In this document: one piece after another, positions 1-9,371 of the stretch
Layout: each line of letters opens with the position of its first letter
Numbering within the stretch: position 1 is the first letter of the stretch
Program-made: the position numbers and the translations under genes
Source: an uncultured Erysipelotrichaceae bacterium
GTDB taxonomy: Bacteria > Bacillota_I > Bacilli_A > Erysipelotrichales > Erysipelotrichaceae
Reading direction: 5' to 3'
Assembly (NCBI GenBank): GCA_944326795.1
Contig: CALVFJ010000003.1
Span: 1-64,000, forward strand
Length of the DNA: 64,000 bases
Notes under the pieces: generated by a model
Told to the model about the DNA's origin: nothing
Databases searched by the model: none
The model's input: the letters and a program-made list of their open reading frames with translations, nothing else

Positions 1-186
1 TCAGGTATTGATCTAAGCGATGAAAACTTTGTAAAAGAAATAGATTCAACGATAGGGAAACTATATATCTACAAAGCATTAATAAACCGTAATAATGAAT
101 GGATCGAAAATCCAGAGGAAAAGCCGGCATATTTGCATGAAGATGGAACGATTGATTATAAGATCGATGAATTGATCAAGTTTTAA
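1..186 (+). CDS. C-terminal end of an unidentified protein (partial)
   Basis: An open frame enters from the left edge in frame 1 and ends with TAA at 184-186, giving about 61 residues. The fragment is acidic and charged and ends in YKIDELIKF. I see no domain motif, membrane segment or cysteine pair, so no function is proposed. The next gene begins 116 bases later behind its own Shine-Dalgarno, so operon membership is unclear. Confidence 0.6.
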   Translation, partial: SGIDLSDENFVKEIDSTIGKLYIYKALINRNNEWIENPEEKPAYLHEDGTIDYKIDELIKF

Positions 187-302
187 ATGTTAGGATAACA
201 AGCCTAAAATATGAAGGTATATAAATAGAATGAAAGTAGCTTGTTGATACTTTTGTTTTAATATATACATCATTTATAATTAATAAAAAGGGGATGTGAA
301 CG

Positions 303-2435
303 ATGAGAATAATTAATTTACGTAAAGAATATCATAATAAGCATAATACTGTTTTAGCACTAGATAATGTAAATTTAGATTTCGATGAAAAAGGATTGAC
401 TATTATATTAGGACCTAGTGGGTCTGGGAAAACAACATTATTAAATATCCTTGCGCAAATTGATGATGATTATCAAGGAACTATCAATGATCCTCTTACG
501 GTTTCATATCTGACCCAAAATATTGAATTATTTGAAAATTTAAGCGTAGAAGATAATATAGAATTAGTGGGCAATGACAAACAAAAAGTAAAGGAATATC
601 TTGAACGATTTAATTTGATAGATATCAAAAATAAAAAAATAAAAAAATGTTCCCAAGGGCAAAAACGAAGGGTACAGGTATTATGCGCATATTTGAATGA
701 TAAACAAATGTTGGTGCTAGATGAGCCAACATCGGCGCTAGATCATGACAATGCAGTAAATATCATGGAAATGTTAAAAGAAATTGCTAGGGAAAAGCTA
801 GTTATCATGATCACTCATGATATTGCGTTAGCAAATGAGTATGCTGATAGATTGCTTGAAATTGACAAAGGTAGCATCATCAAAGATACGATCATTGCTC
901 ATCATGGATCAATTGATAAACAGCCTAAAGCGATAGTAAGACCTTCGCTAAAAAATAATCTAATATTTGTGCTGAAAGATCTTGCTTCATGTCCTTTTAA
1001 ATTTGCTTTGACCGTATTTTTATCTACCGTATGCTTGCTTGCGATATTTTTGATGATCAATGTATTGGTATCAGTTAACCAAGAAGTTGATTATTTAGAA
1101 GCGATAGCAGCAGGTGATAGTATCGTTGTGACATATAATGATGATATGATCAGCAAAAAAGAGATGAAAGAAAATTATCAACCTTTTAAATCTGGTCTTC
1201 GTGATGATTATTTTCCTAAGGTATATATAGAATATGATAATATTCCATACGATCGTTTGGCAGATACCTTGGAAACGGTAGATGGCATTGCAGCAGTGGA
1301 AGTAAATACCGATCATGATCTATATTATGTTGATAGTGATCGTTTATATCAGGAAGTATTAGGAAAAGATCAAAAGATATATAAGTGCATGCCTACTTTG
1401 AGCGATGAAGATGGTACAACAAGCATTGGTTATCCTTTTAAACCGTTAACATCTCCTTTTATCAGTAATATCGTTTTACCTAGTGTTAATGAATATAATG
1501 AAAATAAAGATTCGATAAAAATGTTTGATGCTCATAAAGAAGTAGCGACGAATGGTCTTAACTTTTTCCATGTCGTTGATGATTCGTGGGATATCCCGTT
1601 ATTATATGGGGAACCAATGTTTGAAGCAAATGATATTATCATCGATATGCAAACGGCAACATTATGGCAGCAGTTAAATGGAATAGAAGAAATAGAAGAT
1701 TTGATAGGTACTAAGATTGAATTAAAGGTATGTACCTGGGCTAGTATTTGGTTATTCGAAGATGATTTCCGTGAAGCGGTTGCAGCGGAAAATTATGATT
1801 TTTTTGATAGTTATGACTATACGATCAAAGGGATTACCAGCTTGAATAATGATGATATGCGTATAGCTTTGGTCAATGAAGGCATCTTGGAAGATCAGAT
1901 CTTGGCTAGTGTGGTGATCGATAGCGAAGAATTAGATTTTAAAGATGTAAAATTCATCTTGGAGCCTAATGCTGACTATGGAGAAGTATGTGCTAAGATC
2001 AATGAAAATCTGGGATTAACAAAGACTTCTTTTGTGCAAAAAAGCAAGATTACATCGGATAATGTGGCTTTAGAACGTAATAATGAGGCGTTGATTGCTT
2101 ATATTTGCGGGGTTATTTTAGTGTTATTTGGCTGTTTCTTCTTAAATCTGATAATGAATAAAAAAGTCTTTTTAAAAGAACAAAAATTACTTAAAGATTA
2201 TGGTTATCATAATATTTTAATAGAAATAGCTAAGTTGATGATGGAGATGGCGATAACGATAGTAATTGTCTTGTTAGTTAATGATACCATATGTTTAAAG
2301 GTCAACGAGTGGGCTAGAGCGTTTGGATATAGCTTGATCATTAGCGATAATTTAACTTATTTGTTCATGGCGATAATCATGGTAATGGTGGTAGAAACGA
2401 TCTTAACGTTGAGCATAAAACTATTTAAGAGGTAA
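303..2435 (+). CDS. ABC transporter, ATPase fused to FtsX/MacB-like permease
   Basis: Fused half-transporter of 710 residues. The N-terminal ATPase (about 1-210) has Walker A GPSGSGKTT, Walker B MLVLDEPTSALD and the H-loop MITHD. The signature motif is degenerate, CSQGQ instead of LSGGQ. The membrane part has one helix near 235-260, a soluble domain of about 370 residues and three C-terminal helices, which is the FtsX/MacB topology. The family usually exports peptides or lipoproteins, or acts as a mechanotransmitter; the substrate here is unknown. AAAGGGGATG lies ahead of the ATG and a TATAAT at 275-280 may be its -10 box. The next gene, 5 bases on, encodes a similar protein, so the two probably form a heterodimer. 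Confidence 0.8.
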   Translation: MRIINLRKEYHNKHNTVLALDNVNLDFDEKGLTIILGPSGSGKTTLLNILAQIDDDYQGTINDPLTVSYLTQNIELFENLSVEDNIELVGNDKQKVKEYLERFNLIDIKNKKIKKCSQGQKRRVQVLCAYLNDKQMLVLDEPTSALDHDNAVNIMEMLKEIAREKLVIMITHDIALANEYADRLLEIDKGSIIKDTIIAHHGSIDKQPKAIVRPSLKNNLIFVLKDLASCPFKFALTVFLSTVCLLAIFLMINVLVSVNQEVDYLEAIAAGDSIVVTYNDDMISKKEMKENYQPFKSGLRDDYFPKVYIEYDNIPYDRLADTLETVDGIAAVEVNTDHDLYYVDSDRLYQEVLGKDQKIYKCMPTLSDEDGTTSIGYPFKPLTSPFISNIVLPSVNEYNENKDSIKMFDAHKEVATNGLNFFHVVDDSWDIPLLYGEPMFEANDIIIDMQTATLWQQLNGIEEIEDLIGTKIELKVCTWASIWLFEDDFREAVAAENYDFFDSYDYTIKGITSLNNDDMRIALVNEGILEDQILASVVIDSEELDFKDVKFILEPNADYGEVCAKINENLGLTKTSFVQKSKITSDNVALERNNEALIAYICGVILVLFGCFFLNLIMNKKVFLKEQKLLKDYGYHNILIEIAKLMMEMAITIVIVLLVNDTICLKVNEWARAFGYSLIISDNLTYLFMAIIMVMVVETILTLSIKLFKR

Positions 2436-2440
2436 ATGTT

Positions 2441-4135
2441 ATGATCGTGATGGAAAATGTTTCTAAGTCCTTTGGTAAGCAGTTGATATTTGATAAGATC
2501 GATTTGCGGATCGATAAATGTGGTTTCTATGCTTTTGTGGGACCGTCGGGTTGTGGCAAATCGACTTTATTGAGCATGATCGCACAAACGGAGGAAGTTA
2601 GTAGTGGCTTGCTTGATGTTAAAGGTAAAGTGGCGACGATCTATCAGGATTATCAATTATTTGGGGAGCTTACCGTAGAAGATAATATTACCTTATTGAA
2701 AGAAGATGTTAATTATCTACAGCTATGCGATGAATTGAACTTAACAGCGCTTATCAATCAATATCCCGCAGAGCTAAGCGGTGGACAGCAACAACGAGTA
2801 GGGATAGCTAGAGCCATTGCGCTTGATCCGGATATCATCTTATGTGATGAACCTACGGAATCGTTGGATAACGAAAATAAGACGATAGTTATGGAATATC
2901 TTAAAAAGCTTTCGGCTGATAAGATCGTGATCATCGTGAGTCATGATCTTGCTTTGATCCATAGATATGTTGATGTTATTTATGAGATAGCAGATCATAA
3001 ATTAGTTTGTCAGATATTGCATGAACCATCTAAATGCATGGATAGCCCAAAGCAAAGCCATAAGTTGGATGTTAAACAGATGATCCAGAAACTGATCTTG
3101 AAAAAGGAGCTTAGGATCCAGAGCGTGTTTAACTTGTTAGGCTTGTTCTTGATATTTATGTTTGTGTTTAGTGCGAAGATCTTTTATGTTAGCGATTCAC
3201 AAGATGTATTGAACATCGATAAGCTTTATGTAAATATCTATGATAAATATGGCAACTTAGACATTGCGCATGCTGATGGATTGAGAAGGATCGTTCCTTT
3301 TAAAGAAGCTATGATAAATGATAAGAACTATATCGCAAATATTTATCCGGTGGTTACAAATCCTGCATTCTCTTTTAAGATCCCGATATATGATGAAATA
3401 ATCATTAATCAGAATCTAGCTGATGATGCTGCGATCGGCGATCCGGTCGATCTGGTATATGAGAGCGTAGATGGGACCTTGGAAATCAAGACCTTTTATG
3501 TGGTGGATATCATAGAAGAGGATACGACACAAAATAATATTTATTATAATCTTTCAACGATAAATAAGGTTTTTTTAGAAGAAAACGATAAGCTAGCTAT
3601 CCCGTATGATGAATATATCGATCAGATGAGCTTAGTGGCACAATTAGATATCGATTATGATGATATCGAAAAGATATATGCTGATAATCAAAATTTAAAG
3701 GATTTGAGCATTTATCATCCTACATATGAATTAAGGCAAGAAATAAAAAATAATATGCTGATATTTAAAGTTATGGCTTATAGCTTTCAAGTGATCTATC
3801 TTTTAGGCTTGAGCTTATTTATGATCTTATATAATTATAAAAGCAATCAAAAAGCCTTAAAAAATTATGCTTTATTGTTGAGTTTTGGTGCTAACAGAAA
3901 AGCAATCAAAAAATATCATTTTAAGTATAAGCTTTATGGGTTTATGCTAGGATATATCATTTTTATCAGTGGCTGCATGTTCTTGGGCATCTTGTTTAAG
4001 GATTATTTAAGAAACAGCGATATCTTGATCTTGGCGATCATTGCCTTGATCATCTTTGGTCTTTATTTATTTACGCTTAATATGGCATTGAATAAATTAG
4101 ATCACGCTAATGTCAACACGATCATAAAAACATAA
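2441..4135 (+). CDS. ABC transporter, ATPase fused to FtsX/MacB-like permease (second subunit)
   Basis: 564 residues with the same architecture as the gene upstream. The ATPase has GPSGCGKST, a canonical LSGGQQQRVGIARA signature, Walker B IILCDEPTESLD and VSHD. One membrane helix near residues 230-250 is followed by an extracellular domain of about 200 residues and three C-terminal helices. It starts 5 bases after the previous stop. In a heterodimer this subunit would carry the consensus signature and the partner the degenerate one, a common asymmetry in ABC pairs. The exported substrate cannot be told from sequence. Confidence 0.8.
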   Translation: MIVMENVSKSFGKQLIFDKIDLRIDKCGFYAFVGPSGCGKSTLLSMIAQTEEVSSGLLDVKGKVATIYQDYQLFGELTVEDNITLLKEDVNYLQLCDELNLTALINQYPAELSGGQQQRVGIARAIALDPDIILCDEPTESLDNENKTIVMEYLKKLSADKIVIIVSHDLALIHRYVDVIYEIADHKLVCQILHEPSKCMDSPKQSHKLDVKQMIQKLILKKELRIQSVFNLLGLFLIFMFVFSAKIFYVSDSQDVLNIDKLYVNIYDKYGNLDIAHADGLRRIVPFKEAMINDKNYIANIYPVVTNPAFSFKIPIYDEIIINQNLADDAAIGDPVDLVYESVDGTLEIKTFYVVDIIEEDTTQNNIYYNLSTINKVFLEENDKLAIPYDEYIDQMSLVAQLDIDYDDIEKIYADNQNLKDLSIYHPTYELRQEIKNNMLIFKVMAYSFQVIYLLGLSLFMILYNYKSNQKALKNYALLLSFGANRKAIKKYHFKYKLYGFMLGYIIFISGCMFLGILFKDYLRNSDILILAIIALIIFGLYLFTLNMALNKLDHANVNTIIKT

Positions 4136-4166
4136 AGATAAAATCATGACTAGTTATTTTGTTTCA

Positions 4167-4194
4167 TTTACATTGAATCATTAAATGATATAAT
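4167..4194 (+). promoter_or_regulatory. Predicted sigma-A promoter for the lafB-like gene
   Basis: TTTACA at 4167-4172 and TATAAT at 4189-4194 are separated by 16 bases, with an extended TG just before the -10 box. It lies 25 bases upstream of the glycosyltransferase start. Confidence 0.6.
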
Positions 4195-4218
4195 ATTGCT
4201 AGTAAAAGGAAGCAAATA

Positions 4219-5226
4219 ATGAAGATTTTATTATATTTTGAAAGTGAAGAATTGATCAAGACATCAGGCATCGGCCGAGCTTTTAAGCACCAACAGGCTG
4301 CTTTGACATCAGCGCTCATCGATTTTACGATCGATCCAACGTGTACCGATTATGATATCTTACATATCAATACCTATGGTCTTAGCAGCGAGATGATGAT
4401 CAAGCAGGCTAGAAAGATGGGAAAAAAAGTGATATATCATGCCCATAGCACGGAAGAGGATTTTAAGAATAGCTTTATCTTATCTAATCAGATCGCTCCG
4501 ATCTTTAAGAAGCTGATCGTTAGTTTGTATACGCAGGCTGATGCGATCATAACGCCGACGCCGTATTCTAAAGGGTTGCTGGAAAGCTATGGTATCCAGT
4601 TGCCGATCTTTCCGATAAGCAATGGTATCGAACTTTCTAAATATGCTTTTAACGAAGAGAAGGTCAAAGCTTATCGTCGTTATTTTAGCATCAAGGAAAA
4701 TGAGAAGGTCATAATTTCTGTAGGCTTATATTTTGAAAGAAAAGGAATATTAGATTTTATTGAAGTGGCAAAGCGGATGCCAGATTATAAATTCATCTGG
4801 TTTGGACATACTCCATTGGTTTCGATCCCTAAAAAGATCCAAGATGTCATCAATGATCATCCAGCTAACGTATATTTTCCGGGTTATGTCAAAGGGCCGA
4901 TCATTGAAGGCGCTTATCTTGATGCATCATGTTTCTTTTTTGCTTCGCATGAAGAAACGGAGGGAATCGTGGTCTTGGAAGCTTTGGCTAGCAAACAAAA
5001 TGTGCTGGTAAGAGATATAGGGGTCTTTGATCCTTGGCTGGTTGATAAAAGGGATTGTTATAAAGGTAAGAATGTTGAAGAATTTGTTCAATTGATCGAT
5101 GGTATTACCAATGGACGATTGCCTAGTACCAAAGAAAATGGTTATAAGGTTGCGGTTGAAAAAGATATAACGAAGATCGGACAGCAATTAAAAGAAGTTT
5201 ATGAAAAAGTAATGAACATGGAATAG
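4219..5226 (+). CDS. Glycosyltransferase family 4, LafB/CpoA-like glycolipid synthase
   Basis: 335-residue GT-B glycosyltransferase. Recognisable stretches are DILHINTYG, YHAHSTEEDF, ITPTPYSKGLL and ISNGIEL, which I associate with Listeria and streptococcal LafB/CpoA. Those enzymes add a second sugar to monoglucosyl-diacylglycerol, making the lipoteichoic acid anchor. The C-terminal nucleotide-sugar half contains the E-x7-E motif in HEETEGIVVLEALA. Acceptor and sugar are inferred from the family. A LafA-like enzyme and a flippase-like protein follow, so the three probably form one membrane glycolipid pathway. An intrinsic terminator follows immediately. Confidence 0.75.
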   Translation: MKILLYFESEELIKTSGIGRAFKHQQAALTSALIDFTIDPTCTDYDILHINTYGLSSEMMIKQARKMGKKVIYHAHSTEEDFKNSFILSNQIAPIFKKLIVSLYTQADAIITPTPYSKGLLESYGIQLPIFPISNGIELSKYAFNEEKVKAYRRYFSIKENEKVIISVGLYFERKGILDFIEVAKRMPDYKFIWFGHTPLVSIPKKIQDVINDHPANVYFPGYVKGPIIEGAYLDASCFFFASHEETEGIVVLEALASKQNVLVRDIGVFDPWLVDKRDCYKGKNVEEFVQLIDGITNGRLPSTKENGYKVAVEKDITKIGQQLKEVYEKVMNME

Positions 5227-5249
5227 ATCTGCCAAAGGCAGATCTTTTT
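5225..5249 (+). terminator. Intrinsic terminator after the lafB-like gene
   Basis: A perfect 9-bp stem, AGATCTGCC / GGCAGATCT, with a 3-base loop is followed by TTTT. It begins at the stop codon. Confidence 0.8.
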
Positions 5250-5285
5250 AAAATCTTAAAAATTTCTTAAAAGTTTTTTGGCTAG

Positions 5286-5314
5286 TTGTTAGAACAATTT
5301 TTTAATAGTATAAT
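5286..5314 (+). promoter_or_regulatory. Predicted sigma-A promoter for the flippase-like gene
   Basis: TTGTTA at 5286-5291, 17-base spacer, TATAAT at 5309-5314. The ATG follows at 5321, so the leader would be extremely short or absent, which would fit leaderless initiation; no Shine-Dalgarno fits in the 6 bases between. Confidence 0.5.
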
Positions 5315-5320
5315 CTAATT

Positions 5321-6367
5321 ATGAAGAAGAGTAAATTAAGGAATTATGTGCTCAATATCTTATTGGTCATTAGTTTGAGCTTATTTGTATTGTGGCTGTC
5401 TTTTAAAGATAATTATCATGAAATAGTTGCGATGTTATGCAATATCAATATCTGGTATCTTTTGTTGTGTGTGGTGATCGTCTTATTGATCCAGGTTTTC
5501 ATTGGTTTGGCGCTTACATTGCTTACTAGTTTATCGAATCCGCATTATCGTTTGAAAGATGGGGTTTTAAATGCGCTCGTTGCGAGCTTTTTTCATGGTG
5601 TGACCCCTAGCAGCAGCGGCGGTCAGTTTGCGCAGGTATATGTCTTTAAAAAACAAAAAGTTGATATCTGTGATGCTGCTAGCGTATTGTGGATGGATTT
5701 TATCATCTATCAGGCTACGATGGTTTTTGTGGTCTTATGTCTTTTGATCATAAGATTTGCATATTTTGAGCGTTATTTTTCCAATTTGTTGATCTTGGTC
5801 TTATTGGGCTTTTTGATTAATAGTGCGATCATCGTCGGTTTATGGGCACTTGGTCGTTTTCCTAAAGTGTATACTTTTATTACGACCAAGGGCATCGATA
5901 TTGCCTGTAAGCTTAAGCTCATCAAGAATAAGGCCAAGGTTGTTGCTTCGATCGATGCTCAATTGACGCGGTTTGATGCGGAAACTAAAAAGCTTAGCCA
6001 GCATCGTAAGCTGATCTTAGAAGTTATCGGCTGTAATGTCATTCGCTTATTGTTGTATTACAGCATTCCGTTTTTTTGCTTTTTAGCATTGGATATCCAT
6101 GTGTCGTTCAGCGTTTTGATCGATATCATTGCGATGACATCATATATCACCATGATCAATGCTTTTATTCCGATACCTGGAGCTAGCGGGGGAACTGAAG
6201 CCATGTTCGTATTGATGTTTTCAAAGGTTTTTGGTATGGTCAATGCTAGCAGTACGATGCTTTTATGGCGGATCATGTCTTATTATTTGGTAATGCTTAT
6301 TGGCGCATTGGCGTTCATTTATGTTAAAATAAAGGACGAGATGAACAAACGAAAGGAAGGATATTGA
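5321..6367 (+). CDS. Flippase-like integral membrane protein (LPG synthase TM-domain / UPF0104 family)
   Basis: 348 residues with about eight hydrophobic segments. The motifs FHGVTPSSSGGQFAQ near residue 90 and IPIPGASGGTEA near residue 285 are hallmarks of the family that includes the membrane half of lysylphosphatidylglycerol synthase. There is no cytosolic aminoacyl-transferase domain. The family is thought to move glycerolipids across the bilayer. It sits between two glycolipid glycosyltransferases and overlaps the next gene by 4 bases, so translocation of their glycolipid product is a reasonable inference. Confidence 0.75.
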   Translation: MKKSKLRNYVLNILLVISLSLFVLWLSFKDNYHEIVAMLCNINIWYLLLCVVIVLLIQVFIGLALTLLTSLSNPHYRLKDGVLNALVASFFHGVTPSSSGGQFAQVYVFKKQKVDICDAASVLWMDFIIYQATMVFVVLCLLIIRFAYFERYFSNLLILVLLGFLINSAIIVGLWALGRFPKVYTFITTKGIDIACKLKLIKNKAKVVASIDAQLTRFDAETKKLSQHRKLILEVIGCNVIRLLLYYSIPFFCFLALDIHVSFSVLIDIIAMTSYITMINAFIPIPGASGGTEAMFVLMFSKVFGMVNASSTMLLWRIMSYYLVMLIGALAFIYVKIKDEMNKRKEGY

Positions 6368-8364
6368 TGCGGATCGGGATATTTAGTGATACCTATCTTC
6401 CGGAAATAAATGGGGTAGCTTCCTCTTCTGATACCTTAAGAAGAGAATTAGAAAAACATGGTCATACCGTTTATGTCGTTACGACCAAGATCGGTCATGG
6501 CAAATGTGAATGGGAAGGAAATATCTTGCGTTTAGGCGGGATAGAGCTGAAGTTTCTTTATGGCTATAGCATGACTTCTTTTTTTCATTTAGATGCATAT
6601 GAAGAGATCAAAAAGCTTGATCTGGATCTGATCCATGTGCAAACCGAATTTGGCGTGGGCATCTTTGCGCGGATATGTGCTAGGCAGTTGAACATTCCTT
6701 TGGTCAGCACCTATCACACGACATATGAGGATTATACGCATTATGTCAACTTTATCAATTCAAAGACCGTGGATAAAGCTGCTAAAAATATCGTTGGTAA
6801 GCTGAGCCGTTTATATGGCGATAGTTCGACCGAAGTGATAGCTCCAAGCGAAAAGACCAGACAGATGCTTTTGCGCTATAAGATCAAGCGCAATATCTAT
6901 GTCGTACCAACCGGTCTAGATATCAAGCGCTTTAATCCAGCTAATACCAGCGCCCAAAAGATCAAAGAGATCCGCGATAGTTATGGTATTGCCAATGATG
7001 ATAAACTGATCATTTTTGTTGGCAGGGTAGCAAAAGAAAAGAGCATCGATATCATCATTGAGGCATTTAATTATCTGCATGCTGCAACACGTAAGATCAA
7101 GCTGTTGGTAGTAGGTGCCGGGCCAGATCTTGAGGGCTTAAAAGAAATGGCTAAGCGCTATGATATCATGGATACCGTTAAGTTTGCCGGCAGGGTCGAA
7201 AATAATATCATCGAACATTATTATCACAGCGCGCAAGCTTTTGTAAGCGCGAGCCTTACGGAAACCCAAGGCATGACCTATGTGGAAGCATTAGCTAGCG
7301 GTTTGATGGTTTTTGCCCGCTATGATAATGTTTTGGATGATCTGGTCATACCGGAAAAGACCGGTTATTTCTTTGAAGATGCAAAAGATCTAGCAAATAA
7401 ATTGTTGATATATGATAAAATGACGGCTGATGAACTAAGCGCTCATCGCGAAGAATGCATCAAGCAAACATATCATTATGATCAAGATATCTTTTATGAA
7501 AATATCATGAAGGTCTATGATCAAGCGATCTTAAGCTATCGTAATTTATACGAAATCGAAAGGATCAAGACCCGCGATGAATATGTTGAACTGATCTTGC
7601 GTAATCCTAGCGATGAGAGGATCGAACTTTTGATCAGTTATGATACTTATTTTAACCGTGGCTTGCGTAAAAATGAAAAACTAACCAATGAACAGGTGGA
7701 AAACCTGCAAAAAGAAACGATCCAGATGAAAGCTTATGTTGATTGTGTAAAGATGATAGCTCGCAAGGATCGTACGACCAAAGAAATTTACGATTATTTG
7801 ACCAATGAAACGGCTTGTGACATCGAAATGATCAATAAGATCGTTGATCAGCTGGAAGAGCGCAACTATATCAATGATCATGTCTATACGCAAAATATGG
7901 TCCATAATATGAAGATGACCTTGCAGGGCGAGCAAAAGATCATTCGGACCTTGAAGAAAAAAGGTATTCCATATGATATGATCATGGAGATCATTGAAAG
8001 TGCTGACCCGGATGAGGAGTATGCTAATGCTTTGAAATGGGCTCAAAAATTGCAAAAGACCATCAATGGCAAAAGCGTTAAGATGAAACAGAAGGCCATG
8101 TATCAAAAATTATTAGCTAGAGGTTTTGATAATGATGTCGTCAATCGGATCATGGAAGATCTGAATTTTAATCAAGAAAGCAAAGATGAGATCGATAACC
8201 TTAAAAACTGTGCGGCCAAAGCTCGCCGTAAGTATGCTAAAAAAGCCAAGGATCTTTCGAACTTAAGGAATAGCATCTTTAAATATTGTTTGGCTCAAGG
8301 TTATCAAACAGAAGATATCTATACGGTATTGGATGAAATGGAATGGGATGATGAAAATGATTAG
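6364..8364 (+). CDS. LafA-like glycosyltransferase fused to a full-length RecX domain
   Basis: 666 residues, about twice the length of a normal GT4 enzyme. Residues 1-390 are a glycosyltransferase: N-terminal GIFSDTYLPEINGVASS, QTEFGVGIFAR, TYHTTYEDY, and E300-x7-E308 in TETQGMTYVEA. This matches 1,2-diacylglycerol 3-glucosyltransferase (LafA/ALmgs type). From about residue 395 the sequence becomes RecX: the N-terminal part RIKTRDEYVELIL, then helical repeats with KEIYDYL, RNYINDHVYTQNMV and LKKKGIPYDMIMEII. RecX normally restrains RecA filaments in the cytosol. The frame is continuous with no internal stop. The gene overlaps its upstream neighbour by 4 bases and yhaM starts within its 3' end. 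Whether it works as one polypeptide is unknown. Confidence 0.8.
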   Translation: MMRIGIFSDTYLPEINGVASSSDTLRRELEKHGHTVYVVTTKIGHGKCEWEGNILRLGGIELKFLYGYSMTSFFHLDAYEEIKKLDLDLIHVQTEFGVGIFARICARQLNIPLVSTYHTTYEDYTHYVNFINSKTVDKAAKNIVGKLSRLYGDSSTEVIAPSEKTRQMLLRYKIKRNIYVVPTGLDIKRFNPANTSAQKIKEIRDSYGIANDDKLIIFVGRVAKEKSIDIIIEAFNYLHAATRKIKLLVVGAGPDLEGLKEMAKRYDIMDTVKFAGRVENNIIEHYYHSAQAFVSASLTETQGMTYVEALASGLMVFARYDNVLDDLVIPEKTGYFFEDAKDLANKLLIYDKMTADELSAHREECIKQTYHYDQDIFYENIMKVYDQAILSYRNLYEIERIKTRDEYVELILRNPSDERIELLISYDTYFNRGLRKNEKLTNEQVENLQKETIQMKAYVDCVKMIARKDRTTKEIYDYLTNETACDIEMINKIVDQLEERNYINDHVYTQNMVHNMKMTLQGEQKIIRTLKKKGIPYDMIMEIIESADPDEEYANALKWAQKLQKTINGKSVKMKQKAMYQKLLARGFDNDVVNRIMEDLNFNQESKDEIDNLKNCAAKARRKYAKKAKDLSNLRNSIFKYCLAQGYQTEDIYTVLDEMEWDDEND

Positions 8365-9289
8365 TGATTTTAAAAGTAAAGAAAGCATCAGGATGAATCT
8401 TTTGGTAAAAAGCGTCGTGAATGGGGTTACCCAAAAGGGGGCCAATTATCTATCGTTGGTGTTTCAGGATAAAAGTGGCAGCATCGATGGCAAATTTTGG
8501 GATGTTAGAGATGCGCAAGCAGCAATCGTCAAAGCTGGCAGAGTATATGAGGTTCATGGCGAAGTATTGGAATACAATAAAAACTTACAGTTAAGGGTCA
8601 ACCTTATCAAAGAAGTTGATGAAAATAAGATCGATCTAAATGATTTTGTGATGGTTACGGATATTCCGGAAGAAATATTAAAACAAAAGGTCGATCAAGC
8701 CATTAGCAGCATGAAAAATAAGAATTATCAACGCTTGGTACAAGAAATCTTTCATGAGGTTGGGGAAGATTTCTATAAGTATCCGGCAGCTGCCAAGATC
8801 CATCACAGTTTTTTAGGTGGATTAGCAACGCATGTTACCAAGATGGTCGATGTAGCAGATGCGATCTGTCAATTATATCCAAGCCTAGATCGTGATCTTT
8901 TGATCAGCGGGATCTTGGTGCATGATATTGGCAAGATGGTCGAACTAAGCGGACCGATCATGACCGAATACACCTTGGAAGGTAAATTATTAGGTCATAT
9001 TTCGATCATGCAGGCAAAGATCATGGATACTTCCAAGCGTTTAGGCCTGTTAAAAAGCGAAGAAGCGATCCTTTTGCGCCATATGGTCTTAGCGCATCAT
9101 GGTCATTACGAATATGGTTCACCGGTATTGCCAATGGTCAAAGAAGCCGAGATCTTATATCTGATCGATAATCTAGACGCTAGGATCAATACCTTGGATA
9201 GTGCCTTGGAACAAGTTAAGCCTGGCGAGTTTACCAGCAAGCTGTTTGCATTAGAAAATCGGCAATTTTATAAACCTAAGCATCAATGA
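8357..9289 (+). CDS. yhaM: 3'-5' exoribonuclease YhaM
   Basis: An OB-fold domain (about residues 1-95, with LVFQDKSGSIDGKFWD) is followed by an HD phosphohydrolase domain containing HHSFLGGLATHV and LVHDIGKM. This order is diagnostic of YhaM/Cbf1, which shortens RNA and single-stranded DNA from the 3' end. In-frame ATGs occur at 8333, 8348, 8351 and 8357. I favour 8357 because MISDFKSKE lines up with the family N-terminus and GGGATGATGAAA lies just upstream; 8333 is the longest option. The start lies inside the end of the LafA-RecX gene. Confidence 0.88.
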   Translation: MISDFKSKESIRMNLLVKSVVNGVTQKGANYLSLVFQDKSGSIDGKFWDVRDAQAAIVKAGRVYEVHGEVLEYNKNLQLRVNLIKEVDENKIDLNDFVMVTDIPEEILKQKVDQAISSMKNKNYQRLVQEIFHEVGEDFYKYPAAAKIHHSFLGGLATHVTKMVDVADAICQLYPSLDRDLLISGILVHDIGKMVELSGPIMTEYTLEGKLLGHISIMQAKIMDTSKRLGLLKSEEAILLRHMVLAHHGHYEYGSPVLPMVKEAEILYLIDNLDARINTLDSALEQVKPGEFTSKLFALENRQFYKPKHQ

Positions 9290-9307
9290 GCGCATTGATG
9301 CTTTTTT
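9280..9307 (+). terminator. Intrinsic terminator after yhaM
   Basis: GCATCAAT pairs with ATTGATGC around a 6-base loop and is followed by six T. The stem overlaps the yhaM stop codon. Confidence 0.8.
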
Positions 9308-9319
9308 AGATAACATTGA

Positions 9320-9348
9320 TTGCAAAAGCTTGCTAAGCATGCCATAAT
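9320..9348 (+). promoter_or_regulatory. Predicted promoter of cysK-cysE
   Basis: TTGCAA at 9320-9325, 17-base spacer, CATAAT at 9343-9348, 24 bases upstream of the cysK ATG. No T-box or S-box structure fits in this short leader. Confidence 0.55.
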
Positions 9349-9371
9349 ATCCCAACAAAAGGAGCATTAAT

